From JAVVHH01 sp963848035 (lineage in GTDB: Bacteria; Pseudomonadota; Alphaproteobacteria; Acetobacterales; Acetobacteraceae), in contig CAWKCD010000001.1 in the NCBI GenBank assembly GCA_963848035.1, positions 3,782,001 to 3,846,000 of the forward strand: 64,000 nt of DNA, read 5' to 3'. Made by a program: the position numbers and the translations under genes. The notes below the pieces were generated by a model that was given only the letters and a program-made list of their open reading frames with translations, searched no databases and was not told the DNA's origin. This document shows, in pieces, positions 36,369-45,074 of the stretch; the first letter of the stretch is position 1; every line of letters begins with the position of its first letter.

Positions 36369-38660
36369 TCAGTTCCGGAGCGGCTTGCCGGTGGCGAGCA
36401 TGTGTTCGGTGCGGGCCAGGGTGGCGGGGTTACGGAAGAGCGTCATGAAGGATTCGCGCTCGAGGGTGGTGATGTCGTCTTCGGTGAGGACGTCGAGCGG
36501 GTCGGCGTCGCCGCCGGTCAGCACGCGGGCGACCTGGTGCGAGACGGTGACGTCGTGGGGGGTGGCGCGGCCGGTCTTGGCGAAACCGTCGACGGCGAGT
36601 TCGAGGGCGGTTCGTCCGCCGGGTCCGGGGAGGCGGTATTCGTTGGGGACGGGCGGTTTGTAGTCTTGGGCGAGTTCCAGGACGCGCTGCTTGGCGTCGA
36701 AGAGGAGGCGGTCGCGGTTCATGGTGATGCGGTCGGTGGGGCGGAGGTAGTGCAGGGCCACGGCCTGGGCGGCGGATTTGCTGACTTCGGCGGTGGAGAT
36801 GATCTCGAAGGCCTTGGCGACGGCGGGCATGAGGCCGCGGGGCATCTTGGGCTCGGCTTGCCAGCGGGCGAGCAGTTCCTTGCAGCCGCCCCAGCCCGGC
36901 AGCAGGCCGACGCCGACTTCGACCAGGCCGATATAGCTTTCGGCGTGGGCCTGGACGGCGCTGCAATGCATCAGGATCTCGCAGCCGCCGCCGAGGGCCA
37001 TGCCGGCGGGGGCGCCGACGACGGGGACGGGGCTGTATTTGAGGGCTTTGTAGGCCTGCTGGCCTGACTTGACCGACTCTTCGATCAGGGGCCAGGCGGC
37101 GACGTTGGCGGCGAACATGGCGACGCCGAGATTGGCGCCGACGGAGAAGTTCTCGCCTTCGTTGTAGATGACGAGGCCCTTGTAGGATTGCTGGGCGAGG
37201 GCGAGGGATTTGCCGAGGAGGGTGATGATCTCGGCGTCCAACGCATTCATCTTGCTGGTGAATTCGAGGCAGAGCACGCCGTCGCCGATGTCCCAGAGAT
37301 TGGCGGAGGCGTTGCGAAGGACGGGTTTTTGGGCGCGCTTGATGTCGGTGAGGGTGAGGACGCCCTCGGGGCGGCGGACCTTCTCGTAGGCGCCGGCGGG
37401 GGTGAGGGCTTCGAGGGCGCCGTTTTCGGTGCGGTAGAACGGCTTGCGGTGGGCGAGCAGGGGCGGGATCTGGAGATTGGCGGCTTGGGCGGCATCGGCG
37501 AGCCAGTCGGCGCCGAGGATGTCGATGAGTTCGAACGGGCCGTGCTTCCAGGCGTAGCCGAGGCGCATGGCTTCGTCGACGGCGGCGATGTCGTTGGCGA
37601 TCTCGGGGACGAGGCCGGCGGCGTAGGTGAGGGTGCGGACGAGGACGGCGCGGATGTAGGCGCCGGCCGGGCTGTCGCTGATGACGAGGGCGGTGAGGTC
37701 GTTGCCGGTCTCTAGGCGGGGCTTGGTGGCGGGGCGGTAGCTGCCGGTGGCGAGGTCGATGGCTTCGAGCATCCGCTCGTTTTTTCCAAGACCGGGGCCC
37801 GACTTGGTCATGCGGTAGAAGCCGCCTTTGCCTTTGCGGCCGGTGCTGCCCTCGGCGATCATGCGGGTGATCAGCGGGTGTTCGCGGGCGAGATTGCGGA
37901 AGTCGTCGGTGGGCGGCAGGGCGCGGAGCAGGGAGCCGGCGACGAGCGGCATGAGGTCGAGGCCGACGAGGTCGATGAGGCCGAAGACGCCGGTCTTGGG
38001 GATGCCGAGCGGGCGGTGCGCGGCGTCGGCGTCCTCGACGGGGAGGCCGCGGTCGATGGCTTCGTTGACCGCCGACGTCATCCAGTGGGTGCCGATGCGG
38101 TTGGCGATGAAGCCGGGCGTGTCGTTGCAGCGGACGACGCCTTTGCCGAGGCGGATGTCGCAGATCTTCTCGAGTTCGTCGGCGAGGTCAGGGCGGGTGT
38201 CGGGGCCGGTGACGAGTTCGAGCAGGCGCATGTAGCGCGGCGGGTTGAAGAAATGGGTGATGCAGAAGTCGCGGCGGAACTGGTCGGATTGCTTTGAAGA
38301 CAGAGACTTGAGCGGGATCGTGCTGGTGTTGCTGGAGACGATGCTGCCGGGTTTGCGGACGGCGTCGATGCGGTCGTACATGGCGCGCTTGGCGGCGAGG
38401 TCCTCGATGATGACTTCGATGATCCAGTCGCAGTCGGCGAGTTTTTCGAAATCGTCGTCGAAGCTGCCGGGGGTGATGAGGCGGGCGTTGTCCGGGAGCA
38501 TGAGGGGCTGGGGCTCGGCCTTGCGCATCTTGTCGAGCGCTTGGGCGGCGCGGCCGGGCATGTCGAGAAGGAGGACGGGGAAGCCGGCGTTGGCGAGATG
38601 GGCGGCGATGCCGGAGCCCATGAGGCCGGCGCCGAGGACGGCGCAGCGTTGAATGGCCAT
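36369..38660 (-). CDS. 3-hydroxyacyl-CoA dehydrogenase / enoyl-CoA hydratase (FadJ/FadB-like)
   Basis: 763 residues. An N-terminal NAD-binding domain (CAVLGAGLMGSGIAAHLANAG, residues about 5-25) with the HAD signature DTPGFIANRIGTH is followed by a second HAD C-terminal domain and a crotonase-type hydratase domain (about 400-600; GMALGGGCEILMHCSAVQAH). The order dehydrogenase first, hydratase second is the reverse of E. coli FadB and matches many alphaproteobacterial proteins. It hydrates enoyl-CoA and oxidises the 3-hydroxyacyl-CoA. ATG overlaps the thiolase TGA. Confidence 0.92.
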   Translation of the reverse strand: MAIQRCAVLGAGLMGSGIAAHLANAGFPVLLLDMPGRAAQALDKMRKAEPQPLMLPDNARLITPGSFDDDFEKLADCDWIIEVIIEDLAAKRAMYDRIDAVRKPGSIVSSNTSTIPLKSLSSKQSDQFRRDFCITHFFNPPRYMRLLELVTGPDTRPDLADELEKICDIRLGKGVVRCNDTPGFIANRIGTHWMTSAVNEAIDRGLPVEDADAAHRPLGIPKTGVFGLIDLVGLDLMPLVAGSLLRALPPTDDFRNLAREHPLITRMIAEGSTGRKGKGGFYRMTKSGPGLGKNERMLEAIDLATGSYRPATKPRLETGNDLTALVISDSPAGAYIRAVLVRTLTYAAGLVPEIANDIAAVDEAMRLGYAWKHGPFELIDILGADWLADAAQAANLQIPPLLAHRKPFYRTENGALEALTPAGAYEKVRRPEGVLTLTDIKRAQKPVLRNASANLWDIGDGVLCLEFTSKMNALDAEIITLLGKSLALAQQSYKGLVIYNEGENFSVGANLGVAMFAANVAAWPLIEESVKSGQQAYKALKYSPVPVVGAPAGMALGGGCEILMHCSAVQAHAESYIGLVEVGVGLLPGWGGCKELLARWQAEPKMPRGLMPAVAKAFEIISTAEVSKSAAQAVALHYLRPTDRITMNRDRLLFDAKQRVLELAQDYKPPVPNEYRLPGPGGRTALELAVDGFAKTGRATPHDVTVSHQVARVLTGGDADPLDVLTEDDITTLERESFMTLFRNPATLARTEHMLATGKPLRN

Positions 38661-39797
38661 CACGCGCGGCTCAGGATGGTGGCGACGCCTTGGCCGCCGC
38701 CGACGCACATGGTGGCGAGCGCGTGCTTGCCGCCGGTTTTGGCCAGCAGGGCGGCGGCTTTGCCGGTGATGCGGGCGCCGGATGCGCCGAGCGGGTGGCC
38801 GAGGGCGATGGCGCCGCCGTGGAGGTTGACCTTGGCGTGGTCGAGCATGAGGTCGCGCTCGACGGCCATGGCTTGGGCGGCGAAGGCCTCGTTGAGTTCG
38901 GCGACGTCGATGGCGCCGATGTCGATGCCGGCGCGGGCGAGGGCCTTGTGGGTGGCGGGGACGGGGCCGATGCCCATGATCTCCGGCGCGCAGCCGGCGA
39001 CGGCCATGGAGGCGATGCGGGCGAGGACGGGAAGGCCGTGTTTCTCGGCGTAGTCGGCGGAGGCGACCAGGACGGCGGACGCGCCGTCGGTCAGCGGGGA
39101 GGAGGTGCCGGCGGTGACGGTGCCAGAGGCGAGGAAGGCGGGTTTGAGGCTGGACGAGGCCCTCGGCGGAGGTGTCGGGGCGGATGCAGCCGTCGCGGTC
39201 GACGGTGCCGGCTTTGGTGGTGATGGGGACGATCTCGTCGGCGAAGCTGCCGTCGTTCTGGGCGGCGGCGGCGCGCTCGTGGCTGGTGACGGCGAAGCGC
39301 TGCTGGGCGTCGCGGTCGATCTGGTAGCGCTCGGCGAGGTTTTCGGCGGTGATGCCCATGCTGACGTAGCTATTGGGCTTCTCCTGCTGCAGGCGGGGGT
39401 TGAGCACCGGGTTGAAGCCGAGCATGGGGACGCGGGACATGCTTTCGACGCCGGCGCATATGAAAAGGTCGCCGGAGCCGGTGGCGATGGCGCCGGCGGC
39501 CATGTGGATGGCGCTCATGGAGCTGCCGCACCAGCGGTTGAGCTGGGACCCGGCGACTGTGAGCGGCAGGTCGGCCAGCAGCCCCACCATGCGGCCGATG
39601 TTGAAGCCCTGCTCGCCCTCGGGGAAGGCGCAGCCGACGATGATGTCCTCGATGTCCTCGGGCTTCGCGTGGGTGCGGTCGATGAGGGCGCGGATGACCT
39701 GGGCGAGCAGGTCGTCGGGACGGACGCGGGCGAGGGCGCCCTTGTTGGCGGGCGTGAAGGGGGAGCGGACGTAGCCCGCGATGACGGCTTGAGCCAT
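38660..39797 (-). pseudogene. Acetyl-CoA C-acyltransferase (thiolase; frameshifted)
   Basis: About 379 residues when repaired. The catalytic residues of the family are present: the acylated Cys in NRWCGSSMSAIH, His in ALGHPLGASGARI and the C-terminal Cys in ATMCVGGGQG. One extra base at about 39156-39164 separates TSAEG from SSLKPAFLASGTVTAG. It cleaves 3-ketoacyl-CoA in beta-oxidation. It follows the MerR regulator by 12 bases and is coupled to the FadJ-like gene by ATGA. Confidence 0.88.
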
Positions 39798-39809
39798 GGG
39801 TTTCGTTCC

Positions 39810-40211
39810 CTATGCGTCTTGGTGTTGCGCTTGTGTGGAGGGCATTGCGAGGAAGCGGGTGATCTCGGCCTGCATGTCGCGAAGCTCGGACAGGGTCAGG
39901 GTGATGTCCTGGAGCTGCTGCTCGAGTTCGGCGATGCGTTTGCGGGTGCCGGCGAGGGTGGCCTCCATCTGGCGGCGGTTGCCGTTATCGGCGTCGTAGA
40001 GGTCGAGGAAGTCGCGGATCTCGGAGAGCGAGAAGCCGAGGCGCTTGCCGCGGAGGATGAGCTGCAGCCGGGCGCGGTCGCGGCGGGTGTAGACGCGCTG
40101 GGTGCCGACGCGCTCGGGCGAGAGCAGGCCCTGATCCTCATAGAAGCGGATCGCTCGGGGGGAGAGCGAAAAAGCCGCGGAGAGCTCGCCGATGGTGAAG
40201 AGTTCCGACAT
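39810..40211 (-). CDS. MerR-family transcriptional regulator of the beta-oxidation operon
   Basis: 133 residues. N-terminal MerR winged helix (FTIGELSAAFSLSPRAIRFYEDQGLL, then ERVGTQRVYTRRDRARLQLIL) and a C-terminal coiled coil (about 80-120; MEATLAGTRKRIAELEQQLQ). There are no clustered metal-binding cysteines, so it belongs with acyl-CoA-responsive MerR regulators such as LiuR rather than metal sensors. First gene of the operon thiolase-FadJ-ACAD. A dyad 19 bases upstream of its ATG is a likely operator, suggesting autoregulation. Confidence 0.9.
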   Translation of the reverse strand: MSELFTIGELSAAFSLSPRAIRFYEDQGLLSPERVGTQRVYTRRDRARLQLILRGKRLGFSLSEIRDFLDLYDADNGNRRQMEATLAGTRKRIAELEQQLQDITLTLSELRDMQAEITRFLAMPSTQAQHQDA

Positions 40212-40229
40212 GACCTTATGGGTATCCGG

Positions 40230-40244
40230 TTGACGTATACGTAA
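40230..40244 (-). promoter_or_regulatory. Candidate MerR/LiuR-type operator
   Basis: TTGACGTATACGTAA, a near-perfect 15-base dyad centred on TAT, located 19-33 bases upstream of the merR start. The shape (TTNACGTNNACGTNA) resembles operators known for LiuR-type MerR regulators of fatty-acid and branched-chain catabolism. No second copy was seen before the acyl-CoA ligase gene. Confidence 0.5.
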
Positions 40245-40301
40245 GGCGTGCGGCGGAGGTCGTCAAGCGGTTGCCTGCCGAGCGGGTCGCGATCGCGATC
40301 C

Positions 40302-41987
40302 TCAAGTCGGGGCGGGGGCTTGCTTCGCGCGCTCCTCGGCGACGAGTTCCTTTTTGGAGAGTTTGCCGATCAGGGTGCGAGGCAGGCTGTCGCGGAATTC
40401 GATCTGCTTGGGCATCTCGATGGGCGAGAGGCGGTCAGTGAGGAAGGTGCGCAGGGTGTCGGCGTCGAGGCTGGCGCCGGGCTTGAGGGCGATGAAGGCT
40501 TTGACGGTTTCGCCGCGATAGGGGTCGGGGATGCCGATGACGGTGCATTCGGCGACCGCGTCGTGTTCGTAGATCGCGTCCTCGACCAGGCGGGGATAGA
40601 CGTTGTAGCCGCCGGCTAGGATCACGTCCTTGATGCGGTCAACGATCTGGAAATAGCCCTCCTCGTCCATCACGCCGATGTCGCCGGTCCGGAAGAAGCC
40701 GTCTGGGGTCATGGAGGCGGCCGTCTCCTCGGGGCGGCGCCAATAGCCGAGCATCAACTGGGGGCCCTTGAGGCAGACTTCGCCGCGCTCGCCCTGGGCG
40801 ACGGTGCGGGTTGGGTCGGACGGGTCGCGCAGTTCGGCGACCGTGGCGGGCATGGGCAGGCCGATGCCGGGTTTGTTGCGGCCGCCGGGTGGATTGCAGA
40901 TGACGCAGGGGCTGGTTTCGGTGAGGCCGTAGCCTTCGACGACGACGCAGCCGGTTCTGGCTTCGAAGCGCTGTTTGACCTCGGGGGGCAAGGGTGCGCC
41001 GCCGGAGATGCAGAAGCGGATGCTGCTGAGGTCGGCTTTGCCGGGATAGGCGGCGATGGCGTTGAAGAGGGTGGGGACGCCGGAGAGGTAGGTGGGCTTG
41101 CGCTTGGCGATGAGGCGGATGGCCTGCTGGAGGTCCCAGCGCGGCATCATGATGATCTCGGCGCCGGCATGGACGCTGAACAGTAGGACGGTGGTCATCG
41201 CGAAGACGTGGAAGAATGGGAGGGCGGCGAGGGTGCGTTCGGCGCCGGGTTTGGTGTCCTTGAACCAGAGCACGCCCTGGACGGCGTTGGCGTAGAGGTT
41301 GGCGTGGCTGAGCATTGCAGCCTTCGGGAGGCCGGAGGTGCCGCCGGTGTATTGCAGGACGGCGATGTCGGTGGCCGGGTCGATCGGCACCGGGGTGAGC
41401 GGGGCGCGCTCGGCGGCGAGGGTGGCGAGAGCGGTGTGGTTGGCGTCGGTTGGGATGGGGCTGCGGTCGCGGCGCTTGAAGAGGGTGAAGAGGGCACGGC
41501 GACCGGCGGGAAGCATGGCGGCGAGCGGGCACACGATCAGGCGGCGGACGGCGCCGCTCGCGAGCAGCGTGGCGGCCTTCGGATACAGGGCGGCGAGGTC
41601 GAGGGTTGCGATCGCGGCGCAGTCGGCGTCACGCGCTTGGTGCTCGAGTTCTCGGGCGGTGTAGAGCGGGTTGAAGTTGACGATGGTCAGGCCGGCGCGC
41701 AGCCCGGCGAAGAACAGCAGCGGGTAGGCCGGGCAGTTCGGCAGCAGAAGCCCAAGGCGGTCACCCTTGCGGAGGCCGAGGCGTTGCAACCCGGCGGCGA
41801 TGCGTTCGATGACCCGCGCCGCCTCGCCGTAGCTCGTGCGGCGGCCGAGGAACTCCCAGGCGGGACGGTCGCCGAAGCGGGCGGCGGCCGAGTCCATGAG
41901 GGTGGTGAGCGGCGCGGTCGGGATCGGCGTGTCCCAGGACACGCCGTCCGGGTAATGGTCGAGCCAGGGGTGGCGCGGTTCAGACAT
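40302..41987 (-). CDS. fadD: Long-chain fatty-acid--CoA ligase
   Basis: 561 residues, the size of FadD. AMP-binding signature LQYTGGTSGLPKAAMLSHAN in pieces near 213-232, then GYGLTETSPCVICNPP and the hinge/C-terminal motif FFRTGDIGVMDEEGYFQIVDR, with the catalytic Lys in IGKLSKKELV. It activates fatty acids to acyl-CoA, feeding the adjacent beta-oxidation operon. It ends 90 bases before the merR start and is read in the same direction. Confidence 0.92.
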   Translation of the reverse strand: MSEPRHPWLDHYPDGVSWDTPIPTAPLTTLMDSAAARFGDRPAWEFLGRRTSYGEAARVIERIAAGLQRLGLRKGDRLGLLLPNCPAYPLLFFAGLRAGLTIVNFNPLYTARELEHQARDADCAAIATLDLAALYPKAATLLASGAVRRLIVCPLAAMLPAGRRALFTLFKRRDRSPIPTDANHTALATLAAERAPLTPVPIDPATDIAVLQYTGGTSGLPKAAMLSHANLYANAVQGVLWFKDTKPGAERTLAALPFFHVFAMTTVLLFSVHAGAEIIMMPRWDLQQAIRLIAKRKPTYLSGVPTLFNAIAAYPGKADLSSIRFCISGGAPLPPEVKQRFEARTGCVVVEGYGLTETSPCVICNPPGGRNKPGIGLPMPATVAELRDPSDPTRTVAQGERGEVCLKGPQLMLGYWRRPEETAASMTPDGFFRTGDIGVMDEEGYFQIVDRIKDVILAGGYNVYPRLVEDAIYEHDAVAECTVIGIPDPYRGETVKAFIALKPGASLDADTLRTFLTDRLSPIEMPKQIEFRDSLPRTLIGKLSKKELVAEERAKQAPAPT

Positions 41988-42089
41988 CGTCGGAGCCTAC
42001 AACAATCGATTTGGAACGCCATGCGGCCGAGGGTTGACTCGGGGGTGGCGGACGCAGTCAGGGAGGCGGGCTTGGGAGGAGATGATCAA

Positions 42090-42749
42090 ATGGACGAGGC
42101 TGAACTCCGCCGCGCGATCGTTGCGAGCGCGCGGGAGATGAATGCGCTGGGGATCAACCAGGGGACGTCCGGCAACATCAGCGCGCGGTTCGGCAATCAC
42201 ATGCTGATCACGCCGTCGGCGACGCCGTACGAGGCGATGCGGCCCGAGGACATCGCATCCATGCCGTTGGATGGCGAGCGCGGGGCTTGGGTTGGGCCGC
42301 TGAAACCGTCGACGGAGTGGCGGTTCCATTTCGACATCCTGAACGGGCGGCCGGAAGCTGGCGCGGTGGTGCATACGCATGCGATGTACTGCACGACCTT
42401 GGCAATCCTGCGGCGGGAAATCCCGGCGGTGCATTACATGATCGCGGCGTTCGGCGGCACAACGGTGCGGTGCGCGCCATATGCGACGTTCGGGACGGCG
42501 GAGCTGGCGGCCTATGCGCTCGAGGCGCTCGAGGGGCGGAACGCCTGCCTGTTGGCCAATCACGGGATGATCGTGGTCGGCGACACGTTGGCCAAGGCGA
42601 TGTGGCTGGCGGTCGAGCTGGAGGCGTTGGCCAAGCAGTATTGCCTGGCGTTGCAACTCGGGGAGCCGCATGTGCTCGGCGAAGCGGAGATCGCGGAGAC
42701 GGCGCGGCGGTTCTCGACTTACGGACTGCAGGCGCGGGACGCGGCCTGA
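42090..42749 (+). CDS. Class II aldolase/adducin family protein (L-fuculose-phosphate-aldolase-like)
   Basis: 219 residues from ATG 42090, with GGGAGGA upstream. The fold's landmarks are LGINQGTSGNISARFGNHMLITPS near the N-terminus (in pieces), the zinc ligands in VVHTHAMYCTTLA and the later NHGMIVVGDTL. The enzymes retro-aldol-cleave sugar phosphates using zinc. The gene stands alone, divergent from fadD; the natural substrate is uncertain. Confidence 0.9.
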   Translation: MDEAELRRAIVASAREMNALGINQGTSGNISARFGNHMLITPSATPYEAMRPEDIASMPLDGERGAWVGPLKPSTEWRFHFDILNGRPEAGAVVHTHAMYCTTLAILRREIPAVHYMIAAFGGTTVRCAPYATFGTAELAAYALEALEGRNACLLANHGMIVVGDTLAKAMWLAVELEALAKQYCLALQLGEPHVLGEAEIAETARRFSTYGLQARDAA

Positions 42750-42768
42750 GCGTGAGGCGCTGGCCGGG

Positions 42769-43050
42769 CTAGGCGGCTCTACTCACTGGCGAGGACAGCA
42801 GGGCTGGGCGGGCGGCGAGGCGGCGCTTGCCGGCTTCGGTCAGGATGACGGAGACCTCGCCCTGCTTGGCGGCCGCGACGCTTCGGGTCTCGACGAGTCC
42901 TTCGAGCAGGGCGTCTTCCCAGACGGAGATCCGCGGGCAGGAGGTGCGCCAGGACTCCATCGTCTCGGCGTAGGTCCGGGGGCGTTGGGCGATCCAGGCG
43001 AGGAATTGTGCGAGCAAACCGGCTGAGGTGTCGCGGGTTCCGGGGTGCAT
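42769..43050 (-). CDS. Small conserved hypothetical protein
   Basis: 93 residues. The sequence FLAWIAQRPRTYAETMESWRTSCPRISVWEDALLEGLV followed (in pieces) by VSVILTEAGKRRLAA has the feel of a winged-helix-like small protein common in alphaproteobacteria; LTEAGKRRL resembles the wing and final strand of such domains. No function assigned. Convergent with the aldolase gene. Confidence 0.7.
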   Translation of the reverse strand: MHPGTRDTSAGLLAQFLAWIAQRPRTYAETMESWRTSCPRISVWEDALLEGLVETRSVAAAKQGEVSVILTEAGKRRLAARPALLSSPVSRAA

Positions 43051-43125
43051 GGCCGTCTCCGATGTCGAAGCGACATTATGCTTCAGCGGCGGCCCGGTTT
43101 CCAGCGCTGGGCGGCCCCAAACGCG

Positions 43126-43154
43126 AAAAGCCCGGCGGGGATACCGCCGGGCTT
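43126..43154 (-). terminator. Rho-independent terminator of the PEP-CTERM gene
   Basis: On the minus strand an 11-bp stem AAGCCCGGCGG / CCGCCGGGCTT with a 5-base loop ends in a short T run. It lies 18 bases past the PEP-CTERM stop. Confidence 0.75.
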
Positions 43155-43172
43155 CGTCGGGAGCTTAGGAGA

Positions 43173-43793
43173 TCAGGCCTTCTTGCGACGGATCAGGCCG
43201 AGGGCGGCGAGCGAGCCGCCGAGGATGGCGAGCGAAGCCGGCTCCGGAACAGCGGCCGCCGCCAGGGTGGTGGCCGAGAAGGAGACGATGTTGTTGCCCT
43301 GGGCGGTCAGAATGAACGTGCCGGCGGTCGCATCGAAGCCGGTGTAGTTGATCGTGCCGCTGGCGGTGAAGGTCACGCTGCCACCAGTGGCATCCGCCGT
43401 GTGGGTCACGTTCGTGACCGACGCGAGGTCGAACGAGATCGCCGTGGAGGTGCCGGTGGTCAGGGTCAGGAACGAGGTCGTGGCCGGCTCGGAAGCGAAG
43501 CTGGCGATGTTCTTGATCGTGCCGCAGCCGCCGCTCGTGCTGGCGCAGGTCAGGCCGGCGAACGAGCCGGAGCCGCCGCCGAAGGAGTAGAGCAGGCCGC
43601 TGGTGCCGCTGATGGTCGGGGACGAGGAGCTGCCCGAAGCGAAGCTCAGGCCATTGGCCGTGCCCATGCCCACGGAGTTAGCGGACTGCGCGTAGCCGCC
43701 AAGGGAGATTTGGCCGGTGACGGGCGCGGCGTAAGCGGCGGTCGCCATGCCGAAGAATGCGATGGTGGCGAGAAGTGTGGAGCGAACGGTCAA
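43173..43793 (-). CDS. PEP-CTERM sorting-domain protein
   Basis: 206 residues using TTG 43791-43793, chosen because GGAGG lies five bases upstream; the ATG at 43803-43805 gives four more residues but has no ribosome binding site. N-terminal Sec signal (about 1-23, ending AAYAA). The central region is Ser/Thr/Gly-rich with low charge. The C-terminus has VPEPASLAILGG, a hydrophobic helix and a RRKKA basic tail, the PEP-CTERM signal processed by an exosortase. Such proteins go to the cell surface, often linked to exopolysaccharide. Confidence 0.9.
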   Translation of the reverse strand: MTVRSTLLATIAFFGMATAAYAAPVTGQISLGGYAQSANSVGMGTANGLSFASGSSSSPTISGTSGLLYSFGGGSGSFAGLTCASTSGGCGTIKNIASFASEPATTSFLTLTTGTSTAISFDLASVTNVTHTADATGGSVTFTASGTINYTGFDATAGTFILTAQGNNIVSFSATTLAAAAVPEPASLAILGGSLAALGLIRRKKA

Positions 43794-43946
43794 ATTAGCC
43801 TCCATTTTTTGACGTGACGCCGCTGCCGGACAATTTGGCCGCGACTTGCTTATACCCGATGGTTAGCAACATGCGTGCCAGAGACAAAAAATGAGAAATC
43901 GCAGGCGCTTGCACAGAGGCGGTTTGCCGAGCATTCGGCCGGATGT

Positions 43947-43974
43947 AAAAAAAACCGACGTTTGAAAACGCCGG
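43947..43974 (-). terminator. Rho-independent terminator after tRNA-Arg
   Basis: On the minus strand the hairpin CCGGCGTTT / AAACGTCGG with a 2-base loop is followed by eight T. It lies about 90 bases downstream of the tRNA gene. Confidence 0.75.
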
Positions 43975-44064
43975 TGAGCCGGACGATGGAGACCCCGAGC
44001 GGATCACGCGTGCGACAATCCGGCTGGTCGACGGCCGATCCTCGAGAACCGAATTGTGCGAAAC

Positions 44065-44141
44065 TGGCGCGCCCGGAAAGACTCGAACTTCCAACCCCCA
44101 AATTCGTAGTCTGGTGCTCTATCCAATTGAGCTACGGGCGC
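44065..44141 (-). tRNA. tRNA-Arg (anticodon ACG)
   Basis: 77 nt including an encoded CCA. The acceptor stem is GCGCCCG / CGGGCGC with discriminator G; the D arm is GCTC/GAGC; the anticodon arm is CCAGA-CTACGAA-TTTGG, giving ACG; the T arm is GGAAG-TTCGAGT-CTTTC. The ACG anticodon would be edited to ICG to read CGU, CGC and CGA. No integrase or attachment-site duplication is seen next to it. Confidence 0.95.
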
Positions 44142-44187
44142 TGCGCAGGCCGCGGGGTTTAGCCCACGGTCTTGAGGGTCGCAACCC

Positions 44188-44658
44188 CTAACGTTTGGCC
44201 AAGGGCGGCACGAAGAGCGGGGCTGTGTCCCAAGGAAAGAGGATCCAGGTGTCTTGCGGCACTTCGACGACGAAGGTGTCGGCGACGGGCTTGCCGGCGG
44301 GCTTGGCGTAAAGGCAGGCGAAGTGGGCGCGGGGCAGGAGTTCGCGGACGAGGCGGGCGGTGACGCCGCTGTCGACGAGGTCGTCCACGATGAGGAAGCC
44401 CTCGCCGTCGCCGGCCGCGGTGGCCTGCTTGAGCACGTTGGGCTTGCCGCGGACCTCCTCGTCGTAGCTGACGACGGAGATGGTCTCGATCAGGCGGCAC
44501 TCGAGTTCGCGGGCGACGATAGCGGCGGGGATCAGGCCGCCGCGGGTGATGGCGACGATGCCGCGGAACGGGTCCATCGGCATCAGCATGGTGGCAAGAG
44601 TGCGGGCGTCACGGTGGAGCTGGTCCCAGGTGACGGTGGCGTAGCTGCGGCCGCTCAA
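44188..44658 (-). CDS. gpt: Xanthine(-guanine) phosphoribosyltransferase
   Basis: 156 residues, starting at TTG 44656-44658 that overlaps the csaA stop (TTGA). The PRPP-binding motif is GFLIVDDLVDSGVTA and the earlier loop FRGIVAITRGGLIPAAIVA. The length and the ending FPWDTAPLFVPPLAKR fit bacterial Gpt, which salvages xanthine and guanine to XMP and GMP. Confidence 0.92.
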   Translation of the reverse strand: MSGRSYATVTWDQLHRDARTLATMLMPMDPFRGIVAITRGGLIPAAIVARELECRLIETISVVSYDEEVRGKPNVLKQATAAGDGEGFLIVDDLVDSGVTARLVRELLPRAHFACLYAKPAGKPVADTFVVEVPQDTWILFPWDTAPLFVPPLAKR

Positions 44659-44993
44659 AACAGACGCCCTCCGTCGGGGACGGTTCGATCGGGGCGGATC
44701 AGGACGACCGCGCCGTTCGCGTCGGGCATGCCGAGGGTGAGGACTTCGCTCATGAAGGTGCCGATCTGGCGCGGCTTGAAGTTGACGACGGCGCAGACCT
44801 GGCGGCCGATGAGCTCCTCGGGCGTGTAATGGATGGTGAGCTGGGCGGAGGAGCGCTTGACGCCGAGCTCGCCGCCGAAGTCGATCCAGAGCTTGATGGC
44901 GGGCTTGCGCGCCTCGGGATAGGGCTGCGCGTCCGTGACGGTGCCGACACGGATGTCGATCCGTTCGAATTCCTCATAGCTGGCAGTGGTCAT
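44655..44993 (-). CDS. csaA: CsaA-type tRNA-binding-domain protein
   Basis: 112 residues, a stand-alone OB-fold tRNA-binding domain. The landmarks are FERIDIRVGTVTDAQPYPEARKPAIKL in pieces, YTPEELIGRQVCAVVNFKPRQIG, and SEVLTLGMPD. CsaA of Bacillus has been linked to protein export and chaperone activity. Its TGA overlaps the TTG start of gpt, so the two share a transcript. Confidence 0.9.
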   Translation of the reverse strand: MTTASYEEFERIDIRVGTVTDAQPYPEARKPAIKLWIDFGGELGVKRSSAQLTIHYTPEELIGRQVCAVVNFKPRQIGTFMSEVLTLGMPDANGAVVLIRPDRTVPDGGRLF

Positions 44994-45074
44994 AGGCGCA
45001 TGTAGCCAGGCGTGGCGACGTTGCCAAGGAGAGACCCCCATGCCAGCGTCGCCGGGCTCTTTCGAGGATCAAGA

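Noticed and set aside
44065..44141. tRNA gene as integration site of a mobile island
   Set aside because: No integrase and no repeat of the tRNA 3' end on either side within the window.
43875..44162. Plus-strand open frame across the tRNA region
   Set aside because: It overlaps the tRNA-Arg gene and its terminator.
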